Below are positions 25,789 through 33,876 of a stretch of DNA of 64,000 nt, piece after piece (position 1 is the stretch's first letter; every line of letters begins with the position of its first letter). The position numbers were made by a program, and so were the translations under genes. The DNA comes from Fimbriimonadaceae bacterium (GTDB taxonomy: Bacteria; Armatimonadota; Fimbriimonadia; Fimbriimonadales; Fimbriimonadaceae): assembly GCA_019694835.1 (NCBI GenBank), contig JAIBBE010000207.1, positions 1-64,000 on the forward strand, read 5' to 3'. A model generated the notes under the pieces. That model was not told where the DNA came from. It saw only the letters and a list, made by a program, of their open reading frames with translations, and searched no databases.

Positions 25789-27243
25789 ATGGAAGCGCGC
25801 GAGCAGATTCCTCACCTTCTCCGCCGATTCGGGTTGGGCACGACCCCCGAAGAACTCAGCAAATACGGCAGCTTCACGCCGACGAAGGCCCTTGAGTCGA
25901 TGCTCGATTTCGAGCGGACGAAGGAGGACTTCCCGGTCACGCCATGGGAATTCGTGGTCCAGCCCAAGGGGGATGTTCAGTTCGACAGCGCACGGTTCTC
26001 CCGCTGGTGGGCGTTGCGCATGGTCCTCACCCAAACCCCCGCTCGCGAAAAACTGACACTGTTCTGGCACGACCACTTCGCCGTCAGCGGCGAGAAAGTC
26101 GAATTCGGACCGCTGATGTTTGGGTACCTGGATATCCTTGGCAAGCACGGACTCGGCGATTATCGGACGCTGCTCGGCAAAGTCTCCACCTGCCCCGCCA
26201 TGCTGCGCTGGCTCGACGGTGATGTGAGCATCAAGGGCCAGCCGAACGAGAACTTTGGACGTGAGTTGCTCGAGCTCTTTACACTCGGCATCGGCAACTA
26301 CACGGAGAAAGACGTCCAAGAGGTCGCCCGCGCATTCACCGGCTGGAGCTTGCGTAACCTCTATCGCGGCGGTGGCAACGATGCGGCCAGGCGAAGCCAG
26401 ATCCGAGAGTCGTTCATCTACTCGCGCCCCCTGGTCGCCTCAGCCTACAGCCCCGAACTCAACGACGACGGTGTTAAGACGATATTGGGCAAGACAGGGC
26501 GCCTTGACGGCGATGCCGTGCTCGATCTGCTTGCGAATCATCCACAGACGGCCCGTTACATCTGCACGAAACTGTGGGAGTACTACGCCTACGCGAATCC
26601 CGAACCGACGGTGGTTAATCGTTTGGTGAAGGTTTACACCGACAGCAAGCGGGATATCCGCGCCGTTCTTATGGCGATAGGGACGAGCAAAGAGTTTTGG
26701 AGCGATAAGTGCCTGCGTGCGCAGGTTAAGTGTCCTGTCGATTTCACGGTCGCGTTCGTTCGTCAGCTTGGTCTCAGAGAGAAGATCCTCTCGTATCGAA
26801 AGCCCAGCGCTGGCCCGATGGACCCAATTCCACCCGAAATGCAGGCGATCAGCGACCTTGTCCTCGGCGCGATGCGGAAGCAGGGCATGACCCTGCTCTA
26901 TCCTCCGGATGTTGCCGGATGGGACTGGGGGACGAATTGGGTTAGCCCGGCCATGATGATCGAGCGGATGAGACTGGCTGATCTCGTCTCCCGAACCCTG
27001 CGACCACAAACGGCAACCGAAATCTTTGCGACACTGAGCGAGCAGACGTCAAGCGACGCAGTCGTCGCCGCCTTCATGGCGCGTTTCGATGTCAGTGCCG
27101 ACGATGGAAAGAGGGCCGTCTTGGTCGAAGCCATGGAGAAGGCGGGTGGCCCGAAGGCTTTCAAGAACGCGAATACGGCGACAACGGCCCTCCGCTCGCT
27201 CGTAAAATTGACCTTCGCAATGCCCGACTATCAGTTCTGCTGA
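25789..27243 (+). CDS. DUF1800 domain protein
   Basis: A 484-residue protein of the DUF1800 family, whose biochemical role is not known. Visible family motifs: HLLRRFGLGTTPEEL at the start, LTLFWHDHFAVSGEKV, PNENFGRELLELFTLGIGNYTE (near residue 150), VARAFTGWS, and late LYPPDVAGWDWGTNWVSP. No signal peptide. DUF1800 genes commonly sit beside a DUF1501 gene; none is here, as the next gene is on the other strand and overlaps the end by 13 nt. Confidence 0.9.
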   Translation: MEAREQIPHLLRRFGLGTTPEELSKYGSFTPTKALESMLDFERTKEDFPVTPWEFVVQPKGDVQFDSARFSRWWALRMVLTQTPAREKLTLFWHDHFAVSGEKVEFGPLMFGYLDILGKHGLGDYRTLLGKVSTCPAMLRWLDGDVSIKGQPNENFGRELLELFTLGIGNYTEKDVQEVARAFTGWSLRNLYRGGGNDAARRSQIRESFIYSRPLVASAYSPELNDDGVKTILGKTGRLDGDAVLDLLANHPQTARYICTKLWEYYAYANPEPTVVNRLVKVYTDSKRDIRAVLMAIGTSKEFWSDKCLRAQVKCPVDFTVAFVRQLGLREKILSYRKPSAGPMDPIPPEMQAISDLVLGAMRKQGMTLLYPPDVAGWDWGTNWVSPAMMIERMRLADLVSRTLRPQTATEIFATLSEQTSSDAVVAAFMARFDVSADDGKRAVLVEAMEKAGGPKAFKNANTATTALRSLVKLTFAMPDYQFC

Positions 27244-28931
27244 TCGGCGCGAAGCGCGGGCAGAAGAATGACGAATCGGGCACCCTTGCCCGGTTCGCCG
27301 TCCTCGAAGACCGTCCCACCATGCGCGTCGATGATCCCCTTGACAATGGACAGCCCGAGCCCCATGCCCTTCACCCGTGAACTGTAGAAGGGTCGGAAAA
27401 TCAGGTCCTTTCGCTCATCGTCGACGCCAGGACCCTCGTCTTCGATCTCGATCGCGACCAAGGACTTGCTTGATGACGCAAGATGTGTGGCAACCCGCAA
27501 GCGGCCCTCCTCGAAGAAGCTGAGCGAGTTTTCAACGAGTTCGGAGATTGCCCGACGCATCTTGCGCGGGTCAACTTTCACTTGTGGCAACCCTTCGGTG
27601 AGAGCGTATTCAAGGCGTATCGGTGATCGCTTGGGGAACACTTCTTCGACCGACTCTCTCACCATATGGTTAACATCGGCTATCGTGAGCGTCAGCTGGG
27701 TGGCGGTGACGAAGTCGCGGAAATCCTGCAGAATCTCTTCAATGCGGGTGACATTGGTGCCAAGGCTCCTTTGGATATCGAGCAGCATCGACCGATCGAG
27801 CTCCGGCTCCTTGACCATATGGCCAAGTTCGTTGACATCGCCTTTCAATGCAAAAACCCGGTTGCCGATCATATGGCTGCTCTTGGCACTGAGTTCGCCC
27901 CAGGCCGCCATCTGCTCGACTTTGAACTGCTTCTGAAGCGACCGAATGTTTTCGAGGCCGGTCGCCACTTGCTCAGCGATGGTGAAGAGGAGGCGCTCAT
28001 CGTCTTCGGTAAAGCTGTTGTCAACAAACGGGTTATCGGTTACTCGTCGCAGCACGCGAATAACTCCAATCGTCTTGCCGCGATAGATGATCGGAACTGC
28101 CAAGAACGAGGCGATCTCCTCGTTGGGGAGTTCGAGGAACTGCCCTCGCCATCGAGGGTCTTTCTGGGGATTCGCGAGCCGCACCGACTGTCCGGTCTGG
28201 CACACCCATCCCGTGATCCCCTCTCCGGGCTTGTAGCCAACCTGCCCGACGCGATCTTTGAGCACGCTCACCGAGCCGCGCAGCATGAACATCTCCTTCT
28301 CGGGGTCGAGAAGAAAAATGGAGCAGGACTGGAAGCGCAAAACCTCGCCGGCTACCGTCAAGACGCGTTCGACCAGTTCCTCACCCGTCATCGCACTGTT
28401 GAGCACACCTCCGATCTGCACCAAGGCTTCTTCGCGGCGGGCCATCTGGTCGCGTTCCAACACGAGCGCGATCAAGTCGGCGATCGTCTCACAGACGATC
28501 ATCGATTCGTTGGTGTAGTTGCCCGTTTGGTCGCTCTCGACATTGAGGACGGCCCGGATTCGCCCGTGGCGGTCGCGAATCGGTACGGCGATTTCGCTGG
28601 CGCTGGTGCCGAAGAGATCGCGGTAGCGGGGATCTTGCTTGAGGTCATTGGCAAGGTACGCGGTGCCCGTTGCGGCGACATACGCGACGATCCCCTCGCC
28701 ATTCCGCGTCCCCACCCGAATGCGTTCCTGAACTTGCAGGTCGACCCAGTCCTCGCCATGACCATAGCCGAGTTCGACCGTGCCGAGTTCCTCGTTCATC
28801 ACGGCGATCATCGTGTTGCGGCTCTTGGTTAGCTCGAGGGCGGCGAGAGACAGTCGCTCAAGGGCGCGGTCAGCATCGCTTTCTTCACCCACCACACGCA
28901 CAAGCGCAGCGAAGTCGGCAGAAGCGAGCAT
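27231..28931 (-). CDS. GAF-GAF sensor histidine kinase
   Basis: A cytoplasmic two-component sensor of 566 residues. GAF1 about residues 20-160 (VAYVAATGTAYLANDLKQDP, IAVPIRDRHGRIRAVLNVES), GAF2 about 175-325 (GITGWVCQTGQSVRLANPQ, FLAVPIIYRGKTIGVIRV). The dimerisation helix holds SSHMIGNRVFALKG with the probable phosphoacceptor His near 353, a divergent H-box lacking the usual HEIRNPL. The ATP domain has ISELVENSLSFFEEG, EDEGPGVDDERKDLIF and KGMGLGLSIVKGIIDAHGG. No transmembrane segment and no adjacent response regulator. Leaderless-type start. Confidence 0.92.
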   Translation of the reverse strand: MLASADFAALVRVVGEESDADRALERLSLAALELTKSRNTMIAVMNEELGTVELGYGHGEDWVDLQVQERIRVGTRNGEGIVAYVAATGTAYLANDLKQDPRYRDLFGTSASEIAVPIRDRHGRIRAVLNVESDQTGNYTNESMIVCETIADLIALVLERDQMARREEALVQIGGVLNSAMTGEELVERVLTVAGEVLRFQSCSIFLLDPEKEMFMLRGSVSVLKDRVGQVGYKPGEGITGWVCQTGQSVRLANPQKDPRWRGQFLELPNEEIASFLAVPIIYRGKTIGVIRVLRRVTDNPFVDNSFTEDDERLLFTIAEQVATGLENIRSLQKQFKVEQMAAWGELSAKSSHMIGNRVFALKGDVNELGHMVKEPELDRSMLLDIQRSLGTNVTRIEEILQDFRDFVTATQLTLTIADVNHMVRESVEEVFPKRSPIRLEYALTEGLPQVKVDPRKMRRAISELVENSLSFFEEGRLRVATHLASSSKSLVAIEIEDEGPGVDDERKDLIFRPFYSSRVKGMGLGLSIVKGIIDAHGGTVFEDGEPGKGARFVILLPALRADQQN

Positions 28932-28937
28932 AACCCC

Positions 28938-28943
28938 ATTATG
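28938..28943 (-). promoter_or_regulatory. -10 box CATAAT before GAF kinase
   Basis: On the minus strand CATAAT, 6 nt (GGGGTT), then ATG at 28931. Confidence 0.4.
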
Positions 28944-28987
28944 ACTGGACTCCCCTCTCCCCTCTTAAGTGGCGAGAGCCGTGCCGA

Positions 28988-31900
28988 TCATCCGCCTCCT
29001 TTGATCGCCAGCCCGAACCGGTTGGCGAGCATTAGCGCGACTTGATTGAGGTCGCGGCCGGTCACCAATCTCACCTTTTGCTGGACGCCGACCGGGTCGG
29101 TCGTTCCTTGCGCGAGCACATCGCGAAGCTGTTTGAACATCTTGAACTCGAAGCTGTTCGGATTAAGTGTTTGAAGGACCTTGGTGTCGAGTTCCTTGGT
29201 CAAAGTTCGGCAGGCTTCCGCCACACCCTCTACGCCTGGCCGTCCGAGGGCCCGCTGCACCTTGTACACGTTGACCCCCGCCGTTTGGTCTGCGGTCTGA
29301 GGGTTCAAGGCTCGGAGGATTTGGGCCGGAGAAAGGCCCTCCTCGCGCATCTTGTTGATGCTCAAGACTGCTCGGTCAAGATAGGCCTCGGGATCAACGC
29401 GGGTGGTGCCCCGCCAATCCGCATGTTCAGCCGATCGGCCAGTTGTGTTCCGGTACGCTTGGCCGAGGCACTTGGTCAAGTCGCGCTGGAATTCGAGAAG
29501 CGTCACGGGTTGGCCATCGCGGGTCGGGGTCCAGCCATCCTCTTCGACAGCAAGGTCGTTGTCCATGCCCTTCTTGGCGAGATTGGCACCATGTCGAATC
29601 GGCTTCATCGAGAAGTCGCCATAGCCCAGCTGCTTCATGAGAGCTTGCGTTCTGGCAATGACCGGCTGTTCAACGAAGGCACCGAGATTCCGATTGTAGT
29701 TCGCGATCAACCCGCGATCTGCACCTTCGTTCATGACGAGTTTGGTCGAGTAGCTGTTCTCGACCGCGCCCATAGCGTTGATGAGGCGCTGTCCCTCGGG
29801 TGTCCGCGCGAGTTCGGCTGCGTTATTGGTGACGTAAGCCTGGACATCTCCGCCAATCGCTCGCTTGTTGACCATTTCTTCAAATGCCTTCGAGGCGTTG
29901 CGGTACTCCTCGGTAAGCACTCGGCCCTCTTCCTTCAACTCCTTGAACCGAGTTTTGAGAACGGCCTCGTTCCATGCGTTCTTCACCTGGAGGCGTTCTT
30001 GAATCAGGCGTTTGCCGGAGTATTGCAGTCCGACTCGAAGGACGAGTTGCAGGGCGGCTGCTTTGCCTGCCTCGGTCCAACTCCCCGTCGCGTCGTACTG
30101 GTGGGTCGCAGCCAGGGCCACGTCCACCGTGCCGGAGACCATCCGCAGGCCCGATTCGGCTGCGCCGACAACGCCACCCTCGACGTAGCCCGTACCAATG
30201 CCATATCCGGCTCCGATATACCCGGCGTACCCAGCATAGGGAGAGGCCCCGGTGGCCGCATAGGGTGCGATCACGATCAGCGACAGGCCAGCGCCAAATT
30301 TGACCTCCTCAAGTGAGTTGATCATCTGCTCGTTGTACGCTTCCTTAGCGCCTTGCTGTCCGAGCACCTGGTTGTGAGCGGCGCGGAACAGCTGTTTAAG
30401 AGCCTCGGTGTCGGTTTTGGCGCGCGCTTCCGGCGAAAGCAACTTCGCTTTCATTGCCAGCATGTCGTTGCGCTGCGGCCCCTCAAGCAGGTCAATCAAC
30501 CCGTCGAGTTGTTTCTCCGCGCGGGCAAAGAAAGTTGGCTTGCGGGCCTCAATCTGCATCTGCTCGATCAACTGAGCTTGAGCAAGCTGCTGCCAGAGCG
30601 TTCGTGGACGAACGATTTCACCCGACTCAAGCGACTTGGCGAGCGCCTCCTGCTCTTGAATATCGGTAACCGTTGCCACGACGTTGAGAACAAGCTGTTC
30701 GGCCCGTTTGGGGTCTTTCTCAGCGCGCAGCTCGGCTTTCCACTTATCGAGCCGGGTTTGTGTTTGCGTGATCTGGGCCCGGATCTCCGCAATGCGCGAG
30801 GCGTTGGGATTCACTGCTGGACCGGGCGTTTCTTCGACGTGGCCAACCGCCGCCTCGGCCGCTGCCCTCGCTTTCTCGAAGAAGGCGGCGGCGTCGGTGC
30901 CGCGAAGCGCGACCAGCTTTTCGAGTTCGTCGAAGTAATCGGTCGGATCTTTGGGTTTGAAGTTGGCGAGTGCCAGCGGTAGCGCCAAACGCGTCCGGTG
31001 ATAGCCTTCCAGCACGAATGCCCGTCCGTTGAGATCCATCGCTTGCCGATGCTGTTCGATCCCGGCCTTCATGTCGGCAATTTCGTCACCCGTTTGAGGA
31101 GGTTTTGTGTTCTCGAGGACCTTCGCCTTCTTGCGCATGGCCAAGGCGTCGGCGAGGGTGCACTTGTCCGGGCCAGGTCCTGGAGGGTCTGTCATCTTGC
31201 GCAGTCGATAGACCAGCGTTTGCTTCGGATCCTGAGTCTCGGTTTGGATCACCAAAGATCCGCCTTCGACCCTCATCTGCTTGATCACGTCACCCAGGTA
31301 CAGGGAGTCGTATTGACCGCACGTGTACAGGCCGGGTGAGGACTCTTTGACCGTGAGGACGCGCCAGGCAAAGCGCGAATAGTAGTTCGCATAGGGTCCG
31401 TAGTTGCTCATGGCGATGATGTGGCCTTTGGGAATCGCCATGCCCTTAATCGGATCGACCAGGGCGAGCATGAACGGTGCCCTGGCCTGTTCGTTGCCGT
31501 CCGCAAACCAGTAGCCCTCCCATATTCCCTCAAGACCGCTCGCCGACGGTGGGGCGGTCCGCTGCCCAAGTGCGCGGTCAAACGCGTCCTTCGCGCGCTT
31601 GCGTGCGCGGTACGGATTGGGCGGATCACCGAGCGCTTTGATCTGAAGAACGACCCGTGTCAATTCGCCGCGCAGGGCCTGTAGCGTTTGCCGCAAGTCG
31701 CTCGCCTGTCGCAGAGCCTCATTGGTGGAATCGGGAAGGTCCAAACCGGCGGCCAAGGTCGCTTGTTCCCAACTTTGGTCGAACTCGGCGGCAGCCATGA
31801 CGACGGCGGCGCGAACTTCGATGTACCGACGAAGAAGCGGATTGAGCTGCTTGAAGTAAGCCAAGGCCTCCGAGGTGGGGAAGTCGAGAATCGGAGCCCA

Positions 31901-33100
31901 TTTGGCCTGCAGCCGATTCGACTCGTCCTCGGTCAAGTCGCCATATACGATCCGCACCATCTCGAGTGCTTGGCGTGCCATCGCCTGGTAATCGTCCAGA
32001 TCAAGGTTCGAGACGTCGGTAGGCAGGTCGTCGGGCTTCAGGGCGGGTTCGTCACTGCGCCAGAGCACATCACGGGTGGAAGCCTTGTCGAGGTTCTCAC
32101 TCGGCCACCCTTCGAACGCGGGTCCACCGCTGGGCACCGGGACCCCTGAGTAGACATCGATGAACGGCGTGTAGAGTTGCCCCGTGACTCGTTCATAGTC
32201 GCGCTCATCTCGGACGGCTTCGTCGACCTTGCCCAATCGGCGCAAGACTTCCGCCCGGCGGCGCATCGCAGCCGAGTAGTTGGGGCTCAGCTCCAGGGCG
32301 CGCCCGTAGGCCACGGCCGCCTCTTCAAGACGGCCCGTAACCTCAAGCCATCGAGCGCGGTCATAACGTACTTGTGCATCGTTGGGGGCTAACTCTTCGA
32401 GCCGGGCAACCATCTTCTCGGCCTCGGCATACTCCTTGGCGTCGAGCAGGGCACGCATCCGTTCCCGGACGGCCAGCACGTTCTTCGAGTCCAAGCGCAC
32501 GGCCTCCTCTGCCTCCTTCAGCGCTTCGTCAAGTCGGCCGAGCGAACGTAGCAATCGGGTGCGATTTGCACGGAACCCGGCGTGCTGCGGGTTGAGCGAA
32601 ATCGCTTTGTCGTAGTCCGCAAGAGCCCGATCAAGGCGCGACGTATCGAAGTAGACAAATCCCCGTTCCAGCCAAATCTCCGCCCGTTTGGGGTCGAGCT
32701 CCAACGACTGAGAGAAATCGCGGAGGGCCTCGTCGTAGCGGCGCAGAGCGTAGAAGGATCGGGCCCGATTTCCCCACATGACCGCATTGGTCTTCGCTTC
32801 ATCGATGGCTTGGTCGAACGCCCTGAGGGCTTCTTCGTACCGCTTGAGTTGGTGCAGGGCACAGCCTTTCGTGTTCAACGCGTCGGCATGGCGAGAACTG
32901 CCCACGAGGACCCTGTCTGCGAGTTCGATGGCGCGATCGTAGGCGCCTTCACGAAATGCCTTGGCCGCCTCTTCCCAGGTCTGGTCAACCTGCCGAGAGT
33001 AGGGTAGTCCCTCGCGCTCAGTCGCTGTTGGACTGGTCGGAACCCAAGTTGCTGCCGCGAATGCGGCGATGGCGATGACGAGAAGCGAGAACTGCTTCAT
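28988..33100 (-). CDS. Very large secreted TPR protein with unknown C-terminal module
   Basis: A 1370-residue protein with a signal peptide (LLVIAIAAFAAATWVPTSPT). Residues about 35-310 are TPR repeats (EALRAFDQAI, DEALRDFSQSLELDP, RALADYDKAISLNP, EEAAVAYGRALELSP). Residues about 525-640 form a WEGYWFADGNEQ beta-domain. A coiled coil follows, then a Gly-rich hydrophobic segment near 935-975 (ASPYAGYAGYIGAGYGIGTG). The C-terminal 250 residues hold a possible enzyme-like motif GMDNDLAVEEDG near 1177 and DPEAYLDRAVLSINKM. Order (repeats, glycine hydrophobic stretch, variable end) recalls large effector-type or polymorphic-toxin-like proteins, but no toxin domain is recognised. GGAGGTAAG precedes the ATG. 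Confidence 0.75.
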   Translation of the reverse strand: MKQFSLLVIAIAAFAAATWVPTSPTATEREGLPYSRQVDQTWEEAAKAFREGAYDRAIELADRVLVGSSRHADALNTKGCALHQLKRYEEALRAFDQAIDEAKTNAVMWGNRARSFYALRRYDEALRDFSQSLELDPKRAEIWLERGFVYFDTSRLDRALADYDKAISLNPQHAGFRANRTRLLRSLGRLDEALKEAEEAVRLDSKNVLAVRERMRALLDAKEYAEAEKMVARLEELAPNDAQVRYDRARWLEVTGRLEEAAVAYGRALELSPNYSAAMRRRAEVLRRLGKVDEAVRDERDYERVTGQLYTPFIDVYSGVPVPSGGPAFEGWPSENLDKASTRDVLWRSDEPALKPDDLPTDVSNLDLDDYQAMARQALEMVRIVYGDLTEDESNRLQAKWAPILDFPTSEALAYFKQLNPLLRRYIEVRAAVVMAAAEFDQSWEQATLAAGLDLPDSTNEALRQASDLRQTLQALRGELTRVVLQIKALGDPPNPYRARKRAKDAFDRALGQRTAPPSASGLEGIWEGYWFADGNEQARAPFMLALVDPIKGMAIPKGHIIAMSNYGPYANYYSRFAWRVLTVKESSPGLYTCGQYDSLYLGDVIKQMRVEGGSLVIQTETQDPKQTLVYRLRKMTDPPGPGPDKCTLADALAMRKKAKVLENTKPPQTGDEIADMKAGIEQHRQAMDLNGRAFVLEGYHRTRLALPLALANFKPKDPTDYFDELEKLVALRGTDAAAFFEKARAAAEAAVGHVEETPGPAVNPNASRIAEIRAQITQTQTRLDKWKAELRAEKDPKRAEQLVLNVVATVTDIQEQEALAKSLESGEIVRPRTLWQQLAQAQLIEQMQIEARKPTFFARAEKQLDGLIDLLEGPQRNDMLAMKAKLLSPEARAKTDTEALKQLFRAAHNQVLGQQGAKEAYNEQMINSLEEVKFGAGLSLIVIAPYAATGASPYAGYAGYIGAGYGIGTGYVEGGVVGAAESGLRMVSGTVDVALAATHQYDATGSWTEAGKAAALQLVLRVGLQYSGKRLIQERLQVKNAWNEAVLKTRFKELKEEGRVLTEEYRNASKAFEEMVNKRAIGGDVQAYVTNNAAELARTPEGQRLINAMGAVENSYSTKLVMNEGADRGLIANYNRNLGAFVEQPVIARTQALMKQLGYGDFSMKPIRHGANLAKKGMDNDLAVEEDGWTPTRDGQPVTLLEFQRDLTKCLGQAYRNTTGRSAEHADWRGTTRVDPEAYLDRAVLSINKMREEGLSPAQILRALNPQTADQTAGVNVYKVQRALGRPGVEGVAEACRTLTKELDTKVLQTLNPNSFEFKMFKQLRDVLAQGTTDPVGVQQKVRLVTGRDLNQVALMLANRFGLAIKGGG

Positions 33101-33273
33101 CGACTTACCTCCAGGTTCAGTGTATCACTTTCAGAGTTCCTTGGTCGGCCCGAATCGCTCGCATAAACGCGGGTTTATCTGAGGTTGGGTACAAGGGCCC
33201 AATATGAGACAAAACAAACCATATATGGAACATACTCGCTTCCGATATGATCCAAGATATCGAGGAATTTGGA

Positions 33274-33876
33274 ATGAAAACAAGCGTCAACAACAAACTC
33301 ATCCGCAAGGCCCGCGCGGCCACGATTGCCTTCGTAGCCTTGGCGACTCTCTTTGGCAGCGTCGGCTTGACTCGGCCTGCCTACGCTCAGGGCCAGGGAA
33401 AGGTTTCGGTCCATGACATTAGTTTCGGGCCAGCCACGGTCAACCCCGCATCTCCCGACCTCGGGCTGACCACGGAGTCGCTCGAGGTCTCCCTGCTCCT
33501 GCCTGCCGTGCAGAAGGTTCGTGAAGCGGCTTCGCGGATGAGAGTGAGCGGCCACGGATGGAGCGTCGAGTTGCCCGTTTACGGCGACACGATGCCGACC
33601 ATCGCGAAATTCAAGCTCTGGGTCGAGCGCTCTACCGCCGAACAAGGCTACGTGCTGAACATCCGCCTTCAAGATGGCGAAGTGCGGCGCATGCCGATTC
33701 AAGTCAACGAGATCGCGATTCAAGTGCAGCCAGCGACGCAAAGCGACCGCCGAATCATTGAGGTCGACGCGGCTTCCGTGAAGCATCACACGGTGGCCAA
33801 TGTCCTGATGGGTGACGGCAGCGTCCGGCCGATTCTGATCGGGCTGCTCTTACCGGCCGTCCAGAAAGTGCGCTAA
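33274..33876 (+). CDS. Secreted protein with rearranged pilin-family motifs
   Basis: A 200-residue protein with a signal peptide (KARAATIAFVALATLFGSVG ... AYAQ). It lacks the FTLIEL prepilin start but carries SLLLPAVQKVREAASRM near residues 70-88 and, at the extreme C-terminus, LIGLLLPAVQKVR. LLLPAVQKVREAA normally follows the prepilin helix in planctomycete-type DUF1559 proteins. It also has an H-x9-DG motif (HHTVANVLMGDGSVR), normally the C-terminal mark of the same proteins. The middle is beta-rich (FKLWVERSTAEQGYVLNIRL). I chose the ATG at 33274 with GAGGAA upstream. Function unknown; a pilin-derived periplasmic protein is inferred. Its end overlaps the converging helicase gene by 4 nt. 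Confidence 0.7.
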   Translation: MKTSVNNKLIRKARAATIAFVALATLFGSVGLTRPAYAQGQGKVSVHDISFGPATVNPASPDLGLTTESLEVSLLLPAVQKVREAASRMRVSGHGWSVELPVYGDTMPTIAKFKLWVERSTAEQGYVLNIRLQDGEVRRMPIQVNEIAIQVQPATQSDRRIIEVDAASVKHHTVANVLMGDGSVRPILIGLLLPAVQKVR

